From: Rubrivivax sp.
Lineage (GTDB): Bacteria > Pseudomonadota > Gammaproteobacteria > Burkholderiales > Burkholderiaceae_C
DNA: 64,000 bases
Reading direction: 5' to 3'
Assembly: GCA_019635285.1 (NCBI GenBank)
Contig: JAHBZS010000011.1
Coordinates: 62,001-126,000, forward strand
Below, one piece after another: positions 52,879 to 61,173 of this stretch. The stretch's first letter is position 1. Every line of letters starts with the position of its first letter. Below the pieces are notes generated by a model that was not told the DNA's origin, did no database searches, and saw only the letters and a program-made list of their open reading frames with translations. A program made the translations under genes and the position numbers.

Positions 52879-54323
52879 GCGGTGGCTTCCTTGTGGCGTG
52901 ATGCGATCTGCTCCCCGGCGATGCGCCCGGTGTTCAGCGCGAAGCCCATCGAGGTGCCGGGGAACAGGAATGGGTAGCTGTCGCCGTAGATCGAGCAGGC
53001 GTCGGTGCCCGCAGCGTACAGGCCTTCGATCGCGCGCCATGCGTCGTCGAGCACCTCCGCGCGGTGGTTGATGCGCAGCCCGCCGGCGCTGCCGTAGGCG
53101 CTGGGGAAATGCCGCGCCGCGAAGAAGCGCGGCCGGCGCAGCGGCCGCAGGTAGTGCTGCGGCTTGTTGAACAGCGTGTCGTAGCCGCGCGCGCAGTCGG
53201 CGTTGTACTGCGCGACGGTGGCGCTCAGGGCCGCGGCCTCGATGCCGGTCTGCGCCGCCAGGTCGGCGAGCGTGTCGGCAACGAAGAAGTGCCGGTAGCC
53301 GGTGGCGACGAAGCGGTCGATCAACGCGTCGGCGTCGTCGATGCGCGTCACCGGGAACACGCGGTTGCGGAAGTCGAAGTCGCGCGCCATCGCCGCCAGG
53401 ATGTCGGCATCGAAGATCAGGAACGCGCAGCGCTGCTTCTGCTGCGCGATGGCATTGCCGGTGAAGGTCACGTTGGGCATCACCGATTCGTCGATGAAGC
53501 GTTCGCCCAGCAGGTTGACCATCAGGTGCGGCTGGCGGCAGGCCTCGTGCAGCGGCATCGGCACGCTCAGGTTGTCGGGCATGCCGTAGACCAGCTCCAT
53601 CAGCATCTCGGTGCGCGCCGCGCCGACCGCCCAGGCCATGCGCAGGCCGTCGCCGCGAACACCCGGCGTGCGGAACGGATGCATGTCGCGGCCGAGCTCG
53701 AAGCCGGCGTGCTCGCGCACCATCTCCGGGCTGTCGCCGAAGCCGCCCGTGGCCAGAACGACGGCGGCGGCGCGCGCGTCGATGGGCGCGCCCTGTGCGT
53801 CCACGGCGTGCACGCCGACGACGCGGCCGCCTTCCCGGATGAGCGCGTTCACGGGCGTCTGCAGCCGCAGTTCCACGCCCAGCTCGACGGCGCGACGCGT
53901 CAGCACGCGCATCATCGTCGCCGCGCCGCCCGGGCCCGGCGGGCCTTGCTCGGGCTTGACCAGGTGCCAGGTCTGGAACGAGCCGGTGAAGTAGGTGGCC
54001 GGCTCGACGAACTCCACGCCCAGGCTTTCCAGCCAGTGGATCGTCTCGCCCGAGCGGTTCAGGAACTCGCGCACCAGCCGCGCGTCGACGCGCCAGTGGG
54101 TGAAGTCCATGTAGGCCTTGAAGGCCTCGTCGCGCGTCGGCGGCAACAGCCGCGCGCGGGTATGGCGGCTTTCGATGCCCAGCGGCCCCATGCCACGGTT
54201 GGCGGTGCCGCCGGTGACGGCGGCCTTCTCGAGCAGCAGCACGCGCAGCCCGGCCTGTGCCATCGTGATGGCGGCTGCCAGGCCGGCCGGGCCGGCGGCA
54301 ACGACGATCGCATCGTGCGTCAT
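52875..54323 (-). CDS. FAD-dependent dehydrogenase/reductase (fumarate reductase flavoprotein family)
   Basis: 482 aa. N-terminal FAD-binding VVAAGPAGLAAAITMAQAG, in which the first Gly of GxGxxG is Ala; then the ATGGFGDSPEMV motif, GDGLRMAWAVGAA, and the C-terminal SIYGDSYPFLFPGTSMGFALN that closes on the flavin. The protein resembles the 3-ketosteroid delta-1-dehydrogenase/fumarate-reductase group (FAD_binding_2). It may dehydrogenate a ring or reduce a double bond. Overlaps by 4 nt both the MFS gene and the cyclase gene. Confidence 0.85.
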   Translation of the reverse strand: MTHDAIVVAAGPAGLAAAITMAQAGLRVLLLEKAAVTGGTANRGMGPLGIESRHTRARLLPPTRDEAFKAYMDFTHWRVDARLVREFLNRSGETIHWLESLGVEFVEPATYFTGSFQTWHLVKPEQGPPGPGGAATMMRVLTRRAVELGVELRLQTPVNALIREGGRVVGVHAVDAQGAPIDARAAAVVLATGGFGDSPEMVREHAGFELGRDMHPFRTPGVRGDGLRMAWAVGAARTEMLMELVYGMPDNLSVPMPLHEACRQPHLMVNLLGERFIDESVMPNVTFTGNAIAQQKQRCAFLIFDADILAAMARDFDFRNRVFPVTRIDDADALIDRFVATGYRHFFVADTLADLAAQTGIEAAALSATVAQYNADCARGYDTLFNKPQHYLRPLRRPRFFAARHFPSAYGSAGGLRINHRAEVLDDAWRAIEGLYAAGTDACSIYGDSYPFLFPGTSMGFALNTGRIAGEQIASRHKEATA

Positions 54324-55492
54324 GCCGCTCTCCGGGCGACGTGCGCCTGCCGCGCCTGCGCCGGCACCAGCGCCGCCACGGCGACCGCGGCGCCGAGGCC
54401 CAGCCCGGCGGCGACGACGGCAATGGCGCCGTAGCCGGCAAACTTGACGAAGGTGCCGCCGAGGATCGGCCCGATGGCGGCGCCGACCATCAGCATCGCC
54501 GGCGTGGCGGCCAGCGCGCGGCCGCTGGGTTCCAAGCGCGCCAGCAGCCCGAAGGCAAAGGTGTGCGTGAAGATGATGATCGCGGCAAACACGCAGGCCG
54601 CAGCGGCATAGACCTGGAAGCTGCTGCGCGTCATGATCAGCGCGCACACCGCCGCCTGCACCAGCGGCCCGGCGATCAGCACGCCGCGCGCCCGCAACCG
54701 GTGCTGCAGCCAGGCGGCCAGCGGCGCCGGCAGCAGGTTGACGAAGCCCAGCGCGATCAGCACGCCGGTGATCTGTGCCACGCCGTAGCCGCGGTCGGCG
54801 CCGGCGCGCTCCAGAAAGGCGAAGGTCATCGACTGCACCAGCCCCATGCAGAAGATGGCGAAGATGCCCGCCCACACCGCCGGCGGGAAGCGCCGCGGTG
54901 CGCCCTGCGGCGCGCCGGATGCCGGCAGCACAACGGCCGGCGGCAGGACTGGAAAGGCCAGCGCGCCCAGCAGCGCGCCCACCGCCATCACCGCGGCGAA
55001 GACGACAAAGAGCATCGGCGCGCCGGCCGCTTCGATGAGCTTCGGCGTGCCGCCGAGGAACAGGATGGCGAACACGCCGAGCGCGAAGTTGACCAGCGCG
55101 AACTGCCGGTGCGGGTTGGCGCTGCGCGCCAGCGTGCCGTGCGTGACGCTGAGCGCGCTGCCCGCGGCCAGCCCGGCCAGCACATGCAGCGCGGCCAGCG
55201 CGCCGAAGCCGCGCGTCTGCGCTGCCGCGGCGAAGGCCGCGGCAGCCACGCCGAAGCCGCAGGCCGCGACGACGCGGCCGTTGAGCCGCCCGAAGCGCGG
55301 CGCCAGCATGACGCTCGCCAGCACGGCGCCGGCGAGGAACAGCGTCACCAAGCCGCCCGCCTGCTGCGGGTCGAAGCCGTAGTGCGCGATCAGCGCACCC
55401 ACCCACACCGGCAGCGCGACCAGGTCGATCATGCCGGCGCAGTGGCCGGCCATCAGCGCGATGCGGCCGCGCCAGGAGTCGGTTCGGACCAT
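54320..55492 (-). CDS. MFS transporter
   Basis: 390 aa with 12 predicted membrane segments (GMIDLVALPVWVGALIAHYG, AGGLVTLFLAGAVLASVML, and so on; the central loop near residue 195-205 is short). Motif A is degenerate (APRFGRLNGR). Probably imports the substrate or exports a product of the surrounding catabolic genes. Its stop overlaps the FAD dehydrogenase start. Confidence 0.87.
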   Translation of the reverse strand: MVRTDSWRGRIALMAGHCAGMIDLVALPVWVGALIAHYGFDPQQAGGLVTLFLAGAVLASVMLAPRFGRLNGRVVAACGFGVAAAAFAAAAQTRGFGALAALHVLAGLAAGSALSVTHGTLARSANPHRQFALVNFALGVFAILFLGGTPKLIEAAGAPMLFVVFAAVMAVGALLGALAFPVLPPAVVLPASGAPQGAPRRFPPAVWAGIFAIFCMGLVQSMTFAFLERAGADRGYGVAQITGVLIALGFVNLLPAPLAAWLQHRLRARGVLIAGPLVQAAVCALIMTRSSFQVYAAAACVFAAIIIFTHTFAFGLLARLEPSGRALAATPAMLMVGAAIGPILGGTFVKFAGYGAIAVVAAGLGLGAAVAVAALVPAQARQAHVARRAA

Positions 55493-55505
55493 CGTCGTGC
55501 CCCGC

Positions 55506-56633
55506 TCAGATCGGCTGCGCCAGCGCCATCAGCGACTCGCGCATGATGCGCGCCTGTTCGTCCTTGTCGCCGCCCTGCATCTCGAGTTCGCCCAGGCGGC
55601 CGGAGTTCTCCACGACCATGCGGCAGCGCTCCCAGCGCCGGTCCTCGAAGGCCTGCAACGCGGCGCCCACCTCGGCGTGGCGCTTCAGCTCGTCGGCCAG
55701 GACCAGCGCGTCCTCGATGCCGATGCACGCGCCGCTGGCCAGGTGCGGCGTGGTGGCATGCACCGTGTCGCCGATCAGCACGACGCGGCCCCGCTGCCAC
55801 GGACGCGGCATCAGCATGCCTTCGAGCGGGCGGAAGACGATCTGCGAATCGGCGCCGATCTGCTCGCGCACCTGCTTCAGCAGCGGCGCGGGGAACTCGG
55901 CCAGCAGGCCGCGCAGGTGCGCGACAAAGGTGGCGGGGTCCACGCGCTCGTTGTGCGGCCGGTGCTCGGTGACGAACAGGTACATCTGCTGCTTCGACAC
56001 CGGGTTCAGCCCGGGCTTGACGCGGCCCAGCCACATCATCGCCGTGTCCACCTCCGGCGGGCGCGGCAGCACCGCGCGCCACACCGCCTGGCCGCTGTAG
56101 CGCGGCTTGGGCGCGGTGGGGAACAACGCCTCGCGTGTCTTCGAATACAGGCCATCGGCGCCGATCACCAGGTCGTAGCGCCGGCGCTGGCCGTCGGTGA
56201 AGCTCACGTCGACGCCGTCGGCGTCCTGCTCGATCGTGCTGAATGTGCAGCCCAGCCGCACGTCCGTGCCCGAGGCGCGCGTCGCCTCGGCCAGGATGCG
56301 CGCCAGCACCGGCCGCAGGATCGCGCCGCCGCCGGGAATGTCGGCGCCGGCGATGCGCGGCGTCGGCAGCGCGCCGATCGGCGTGCCGTCGGGCAGGTGG
56401 ATCAGCACGCCGTCGGCGGCGTTGCCTTCGCGCAGGAACGCATCGAGGATGCCGAGCTGGCGGAACGCGCGCAGCGTCGCCCCGCCCAGGCTGATGCCGG
56501 CACCGTAGTTGCGCCAGCCGGGGTCGATCTCGACCAGGTCGACTTGCGCGCCGAGCTTGGCGCATTCGATGGCTGCGGACATGCCGGAAAAGCCGCCGCC
56601 GATGACGAGGACGTTGCGGGCTGCGAGGGTCAT
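55506..56633 (-). CDS. FAD-dependent aromatic hydroxylase (group A monooxygenase)
   Basis: 375 aa. FAD-binding GGGFSGMSAAIECAKLG (residues 12-28), the DG motif IGADGLYSKTR, and the GD motif VVLIGDTVHATTPHLASGAC for ribityl/flavin binding, as in salicylate, 3-hydroxybenzoate and 6-hydroxynicotinate hydroxylases. It should insert one oxygen atom from O2 into an activated ring using NAD(P)H. Its ATG overlaps the Rieske ferredoxin stop (ATGA). Confidence 0.91.
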   Translation of the reverse strand: MTLAARNVLVIGGGFSGMSAAIECAKLGAQVDLVEIDPGWRNYGAGISLGGATLRAFRQLGILDAFLREGNAADGVLIHLPDGTPIGALPTPRIAGADIPGGGAILRPVLARILAEATRASGTDVRLGCTFSTIEQDADGVDVSFTDGQRRRYDLVIGADGLYSKTREALFPTAPKPRYSGQAVWRAVLPRPPEVDTAMMWLGRVKPGLNPVSKQQMYLFVTEHRPHNERVDPATFVAHLRGLLAEFPAPLLKQVREQIGADSQIVFRPLEGMLMPRPWQRGRVVLIGDTVHATTPHLASGACIGIEDALVLADELKRHAEVGAALQAFEDRRWERCRMVVENSGRLGELEMQGGDKDEQARIMRESLMALAQPI

Positions 56634-56986
56634 GGGGTGGTCTCCTCCACGGGTTCGTTGTCAGTCAGATGGACGGCGCCGCTGTCGTCCACGGTGAGCG
56701 CCACCGGCTGCAGCGACTGGCCCAGGCAGGGGCCGAGCACGCAGGCGCCGCTGGCGATGTCGAACAGCGCGCCATGCGCGCTGCAGCGGATGTGGCGGCC
56801 GTCGCCGCTGAGGTAGGCGTGGCGTCGCCACGGCAGCGGCGTGCCGGGCCCGTGCGGGCAGGCGTCGAGATAGCCGTGCACCTGCGCACCCACGCGCACG
56901 ATGAAGACCGTGTCGCGGCCCGCGCCCCGCGGGTCGAAGCCACGGCTGGCACCATCGGGCAGGTCGTCGATCGAGCACAGACGCAT
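56630..56986 (-). CDS. Rieske [2Fe-2S] ferredoxin
   Basis: 118 aa, soluble, a one-domain Rieske protein. Ligand motifs Cys-Pro-His (ACPHGPGT) and CSAHGALFDIASG are as in dioxygenase ferredoxins, with one cluster coordinated by 2 Cys and 2 His. Such proteins pass electrons to ring-hydroxylating oxygenases, but no oxygenase alpha subunit lies in the window. It may serve a protein elsewhere or the VOC or FAD enzymes next to it. Confidence 0.9.
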   Translation of the reverse strand: MRLCSIDDLPDGASRGFDPRGAGRDTVFIVRVGAQVHGYLDACPHGPGTPLPWRRHAYLSGDGRHIRCSAHGALFDIASGACVLGPCLGQSLQPVALTVDDSGAVHLTDNEPVEETTP

Positions 56987-56997
56987 GAGGCTTCTCT

Positions 56998-57927
56998 TCA
57001 GTGCGCGGCGCCGGGCGGCGGCGGGCCGGAGGGCGCCCACTTCTCGCGGTACTCGAACAGGAAGCTCTGCGACGCGTCGGCGCCCATCGGCCCTTCGCGC
57101 GCCACCCAGGTGTCGTCGTGCAGGTCCATGTCGGCGTCGTACTCGACGTGGCAGCCCAGCGGCGAGTTGAAGTACCAGAACCAGTTGCTGCCGAACTTGT
57201 GGCGTCCGGGGCCCCAGAAGCTCTGGTAGCCCTTCTCGACGAAGCGCGTGCCGGCCAGCAGCACGTCGGTGGGCCCGCCCATGTGGAAGGTGAAGTGCTC
57301 GACGCCCTTCATGAACGGCGGCGTCTGGATCATGAACAGCGTGTGGTGGTCCCGCGTGCCGGCCGGGCGCAGGAACGGGCCGACGCCGGTGAAGCGGTCG
57401 GTGCAGACGAAGCCCAGCCGCTGGTAGAAGGCCTGGGCCCGGTCCGCGTCGGGCACGAAGTAGACGACGTGCGACAGCGAACGCGGCAGCGCCGGCGCGT
57501 CGGGGGCCACGCCCAGCAGGTTGGGCCCGCGCTGCGGCGCGGCGCCCGGCGCGTTGACGGCCTCGGCGGCCAGCGCCAGCGGCTTGCGCACCGTGACCTG
57601 GAAGGCGAGCGCGAAGCCGGCGTCGTCCACGCAGCGCACAATGCCGCCGCGGCGCGTGGCCTCGCGGTCGCGCCGCAGCTCGGCTTCGATGGCGTCCAGC
57701 GTCGCCGCGTCGGCCACGCCATAGACCGTCTCGCGCAGCATCGACGCCGTGCCCAGCCCCGGCGGCAGCGACGCGTCGTCCTGCGCGCGCAGCACGATGG
57801 CCGTGCCGTCCAGCGCCTCGAAGCGGCCGCCGCCGGCGTCCTTCAGGCCGTAGTCGACCAGGTACTGCCGGCAGGCCGGCAGGTCGTCGACGCCGAAGAC
57901 CAGTGCGTCGAGTCCAATGATGTTCAT
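56998..57927 (-). CDS. Two-domain VOC-family protein, extradiol dioxygenase-like
   Basis: 309 aa with two vicinal-oxygen-chelate modules. The C-terminal module (about 140-309) has the His in SHVVYFVPDADRAQAFYQ, the His pair in TRDHHTLFMIQ, and the Glu in HVEYDADMDLHD, the 2-His-1-Glu Fe(II)/Mn(II) site of type I extradiol dioxygenases. The N-terminal module (IIGLDALVFGVDDLPACRQY) lacks ligands, as in 2,3-dihydroxybiphenyl dioxygenases. Ring cleavage of a catechol or heterocyclic diol is therefore plausible, but glyoxalase-like functions cannot be excluded. Confidence 0.82.
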   Translation of the reverse strand: MNIIGLDALVFGVDDLPACRQYLVDYGLKDAGGGRFEALDGTAIVLRAQDDASLPPGLGTASMLRETVYGVADAATLDAIEAELRRDREATRRGGIVRCVDDAGFALAFQVTVRKPLALAAEAVNAPGAAPQRGPNLLGVAPDAPALPRSLSHVVYFVPDADRAQAFYQRLGFVCTDRFTGVGPFLRPAGTRDHHTLFMIQTPPFMKGVEHFTFHMGGPTDVLLAGTRFVEKGYQSFWGPGRHKFGSNWFWYFNSPLGCHVEYDADMDLHDDTWVAREGPMGADASQSFLFEYREKWAPSGPPPPGAAH

Positions 57928-57944
57928 GTCCAGTTTCTCCTCTG

Positions 57945-59111
57945 TTAGGCGGCCGTGCGGCCGCCAAGCGTTTCCGCAACCCAGTCGGCGATGTAGTGGC
58001 CGGCGTTGATGCTGTTGTCGAAGCTGGCGTGCTGCACGCCGCCTTCGCGCTCGGTGAAGACCTTCAGCTCCCGCTTCGGGCTGTTGACCAGCTGCTCGTA
58101 GGTGCGCTGCGCCCACTTCAGCGGGATCTGCGAATCGCGCTCGCCGTGCGTCACCAGGAAGGGCACGCGGATCTTCTCGACCACGCCGTCCAGGTGCACG
58201 TTCTCGGCGATGCGCATGAAATCGTCCATGTCCTTGGCGCCCCACACCCACTGCACGTGCGCCCAGTAGTGCGGCACCGGGAAGTTGCCTTCCTTCTCCA
58301 GCCGGCGCTTCTGCACGTCGCGCCAGTCGTGGTTGGCGCCCCAGACCACGCCGCAGGCGAAGCGCGGCTCGAAGGCCACGGCGCGCGGGCAGTAGTAGCC
58401 GCCCAGCGACACGCCTTCGCAGCCGATGCGCTTCGCGTCGACGTCGGGCTGCTGCTCCAGCCAGTCGACGACGCGGCTGGCCCAGTGCTCGGCGTCGAAG
58501 CGCGCGCTCAGGCCGTGCAGGCGCAGCGCCTCGCCGCTGCCCGGCTGGTCGACGACCAGCGAGGACACGCCGCGCCTGGCCAGCCACGCCGGCAGGCCGA
58601 CCAGGTACTTCATCTCCTTGGTCGAATCCAGGCCGTTCAGCTGCACCAGCAGCGGCGCGCGCTGGCCCGGCTGCAGGCCCTCGGCCGGCAGGTACAGCGC
58701 CGACAGATGCGCGCCTTCGTAGGGGATCTCGACGCGCTGCACCTTGTCGCCGAGCAGCCGCGAGCCTTTGAGGAACAGCGCGAGCTCGCGCCGGTACAGC
58801 TCCATGCGGCCCGGCGCGTCGTGTGCCTGCAGCCGCTCGGCGGTGATCAGGTACGACGACGCGCGGCGCAGCTTCTCGCCGGCGGAAAGCAGCCGTCCTT
58901 GGGCTTCGTCCTCGTCGGCGAGCAGGCACAGCTGGTCGGCCATGCGCACCCAGGTCTCGCGGAAGGCTCGGGTGCCGGCCGCGTCGGGCGCCTTGGCCGC
59001 GTCCTGCAGCGGCGCGCACATCGCCTCGATCTCGCCGATGCGCGCGCCCATCTCGATGGCCAAGTCGACCGACAGGTTCCAGACGTAGTTGGTGGGGAAA
59101 TACTTGAACAT
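57945..59111 (-). CDS. Alpha/beta hydrolase with N-terminal helical domain (DHPON hydrolase/FrsA-like)
   Basis: 388 aa. N-terminal ~130 residues are mostly helical (WNLSVDLAIEMGARIGEIEA); then an alpha/beta-hydrolase core with LVQLNGLDSTKEM, the nucleophile Ser in GVSLGGYYCPRA, the acid in VTHGERDSQIPLKWA and His in VQHASFD. This architecture is that of 2,6-dihydroxypseudooxynicotine hydrolase, a C-C bond hydrolase of nicotine breakdown. Here it could hydrolyse a ring-cleavage product formed by the VOC protein next door. Confidence 0.85.
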   Translation of the reverse strand: MFKYFPTNYVWNLSVDLAIEMGARIGEIEAMCAPLQDAAKAPDAAGTRAFRETWVRMADQLCLLADEDEAQGRLLSAGEKLRRASSYLITAERLQAHDAPGRMELYRRELALFLKGSRLLGDKVQRVEIPYEGAHLSALYLPAEGLQPGQRAPLLVQLNGLDSTKEMKYLVGLPAWLARRGVSSLVVDQPGSGEALRLHGLSARFDAEHWASRVVDWLEQQPDVDAKRIGCEGVSLGGYYCPRAVAFEPRFACGVVWGANHDWRDVQKRRLEKEGNFPVPHYWAHVQWVWGAKDMDDFMRIAENVHLDGVVEKIRVPFLVTHGERDSQIPLKWAQRTYEQLVNSPKRELKVFTEREGGVQHASFDNSINAGHYIADWVAETLGGRTAA

Positions 59112-59116
59112 GGCTC

Positions 59117-60154
59117 TCAGAACTCCATCAGGTCACGGGCCGCGACGACCGGCCCCTTGTAGTGCAGCGCCACGCCGTCGACGTAGGCGCTGTCGGGGTC
59201 GGCATCGCGGCCGGGCACGAAGTGCGTCAGCACCACCTTCTTCACGCCGGCGGCCGCGGCCAGGCGGCCGATGTCTTCCGGCACCGTGTGGTCGTCGGCC
59301 ATGTGGCGCATCAGTTCGTCGAACAGCCCCGGCGGCACCTTGCCCTGCTGCGAGGCCATGAAGCGGCGCAGGCTGTCGGCGATCAGCGGCAGGCTCACCA
59401 CCTCGTGCACCAGCAGGTCGGCGCCGCGCGCGAAGTCGGTCAGGTTGGCGCACTTGCCGGTGTCGCCGCTGAAGACGATCACGCGGTCCGGCGTCTGCAC
59501 GCGGTAGGCGAAGGACTTGTCGCGCGCCGCGCCGGCGAGCGACGACGCGTCGAAGTGGAAGTGGCAGTTCTCCACCGCCGTCACCTTGATCAGCTCGTCC
59601 TGGTACACCAGCCCGGCCTCGCGGATGTCGTGGGCCTTGAACAGCTGCGCGGGCGTCTCCGACATCCGCGTATCGGAGCTGCGGATGCGCGCGTTGGGCG
59701 CGAAGTACTGCAGGAAACCCTGCAGCATCGACTCGGTGCCTTCGGGGCCGTGCACATGGACCTCCGAGCGCCGCCCCGTGCTCCACTGCAAGCCCATCAG
59801 CGTGCCCCAGTCGGCGTTGTGGTCGTCGTGGTTGTGGGTGATGAAGATGCGCTCGACGCGGCGGTAGTCCAGCCCCGCCTGCTGCAGCTGCCGCACGACG
59901 CCATTGCCGGCATCGACCAGGTAGATGCGCCCCTGCACGACGATGGCGTTGGCCGGCTGTGCGCGGTGCCCGGCCGGCAGGGGACCGCCTTGCGTGCCGA
60001 GCACGACGAGGCGCGTGCCAGCGGCCGCGGCCGCCGCCGAAGGCGCCGAGCCGGCCGATGCCGTGGGCGCGGTCTGCGCCGCCGCGCCCGTCCAAACGCC
60101 GGCCACCAGGGCCAGCGCGCAAGCCACGCGCGTGGCGTCCAAGAAGCTCTTCAT
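59117..60154 (-). CDS. Exported MBL-fold metallo-hydrolase
   Basis: 345 aa with a signal peptide (ACALALVAGVWTGAAA, then QTAP) and an Ala/Ser-rich linker. The metallo-beta-lactamase motif is HNHDDHNAD; FHFDASSLAG, SGDTGKCANLTDF and VVLTHFVPGRD provide the further ligands, close to arylsulfatase/RNase Z-like MBL hydrolases. Periplasmic, so it would act on the substrate before or after transport. The start overlaps the stop of the USP-hemerythrin gene (ATGA). Confidence 0.86.
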   Translation of the reverse strand: MKSFLDATRVACALALVAGVWTGAAAQTAPTASAGSAPSAAAAAAGTRLVVLGTQGGPLPAGHRAQPANAIVVQGRIYLVDAGNGVVRQLQQAGLDYRRVERIFITHNHDDHNADWGTLMGLQWSTGRRSEVHVHGPEGTESMLQGFLQYFAPNARIRSSDTRMSETPAQLFKAHDIREAGLVYQDELIKVTAVENCHFHFDASSLAGAARDKSFAYRVQTPDRVIVFSGDTGKCANLTDFARGADLLVHEVVSLPLIADSLRRFMASQQGKVPPGLFDELMRHMADDHTVPEDIGRLAAAAGVKKVVLTHFVPGRDADPDSAYVDGVALHYKGPVVAARDLMEF

Positions 60155-61164
60155 CCTGTCGTCCTTTCCGAAGTCATGCCGGCGTGGCCGGCCATTTCGA
60201 GCAGCCGCGCCGCCAGCTGGTCGAAGGATTCGCCGGCGCCGAAGCGCGGGTCGCCGTGGGCCGCGAAGGCCGCGGCCATCTCGCGCCAGTCCTCGGCCTG
60301 CAGATGCAGGCTGGCGGCGGGCAGCACCAGTTGTTCTTCGTCGCGCATGTGCTGCCACTGCGCCTGGGCGAAGTCGCGCACCGCCTGCGCGAAGCCGGAC
60401 CGCTCGCCGGCCTCCAGCAGCCGGCGCATCTGCGCGAACAGCGCCGCGCCGTCTTCGTGCTGCGCGTGCAGCGCATCGAGCAGCGCGTCGTGCGCGCGCG
60501 TGCGCCGGCGCAGCGCGGCGAACAGGTAGGCGTCTTCCTTCGGGTGGTGCAACCGCTCGGGGAACTGATCGATGTAGAAGACCAGTGCGCGCAGCAAGGC
60601 CGGGTCGGGCGCAGGCAGGTCCACCTGCGCGAGCAGCGCATGCAGCACGGCCGCCAGCGAGCGGTGCTCGTCGCGCAGCAGCGCCAGCGCGCGCTGCTCG
60701 TCGCTGGCCGGCGCCAGGTTGCTCTCCACCGCCGCCACCAGCACCGGCAGCGTCGCCGCGTCGAGCAGCTTGCGCGTCACCGAGCCGAGCAGTGCGCCCT
60801 TCAACCCGCGCTTGCCGTGCGAGGCCATGAACACCAGGTCGCAGCCTGCATCGTGCGCGGCCTGCAGGATGGCCTCGTGCGGCCGGTCGCCGGTCAGCAC
60901 CTGCGCATCGCAGGCCACGCCGGCCGCGCGCGCCGCGCTTTCGGCCTTGGCGACGATGGCGCGCGCGTTGCCGGCTGCGGCCTCGGCGAAGGTGGCCGGC
61001 GACAGGGCGTGCAGCAGCGCGCCTTCGCCACGCGCGCCCAGGTCGGCGCGCACGTGCACGAAGGTGATGCGCGCGCCGCCGGCGCCGGCGTAGGCGACGG
61101 CCTGTTCGACGGTGCGCGCGGCCAGCGGCGTGCCGTCGATCGGAACCAGCAGGTGCTTGTACAT
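60151..61164 (-). CDS. Universal stress protein fused to a hemerythrin domain
   Basis: 337 aa. Residues 1-147 are a UspA domain (LLVPIDGTPLAARTVEQAVA; the ATP-loop MASHGKRGLKGALLGSVTRKL). From about residue 160, a hemerythrin four-helix bundle appears with the iron ligands arranged as LRDEHRSL, ERLHHPKEDAYLF, AQHEDGAALF and QHMRDEEQLVLP. Such bundles bind a di-iron centre and sense or carry O2/NO. Fusion of both domains suggests an oxygen- or stress-responsive role, perhaps protecting oxygenases in the operon. It is 9 nt after the RND gene. Confidence 0.88.
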   Translation of the reverse strand: MYKHLLVPIDGTPLAARTVEQAVAYAGAGGARITFVHVRADLGARGEGALLHALSPATFAEAAAGNARAIVAKAESAARAAGVACDAQVLTGDRPHEAILQAAHDAGCDLVFMASHGKRGLKGALLGSVTRKLLDAATLPVLVAAVESNLAPASDEQRALALLRDEHRSLAAVLHALLAQVDLPAPDPALLRALVFYIDQFPERLHHPKEDAYLFAALRRRTRAHDALLDALHAQHEDGAALFAQMRRLLEAGERSGFAQAVRDFAQAQWQHMRDEEQLVLPAASLHLQAEDWREMAAAFAAHGDPRFGAGESFDQLAARLLEMAGHAGMTSERTTG

Positions 61165-61173
61165 CGCGCTCCT

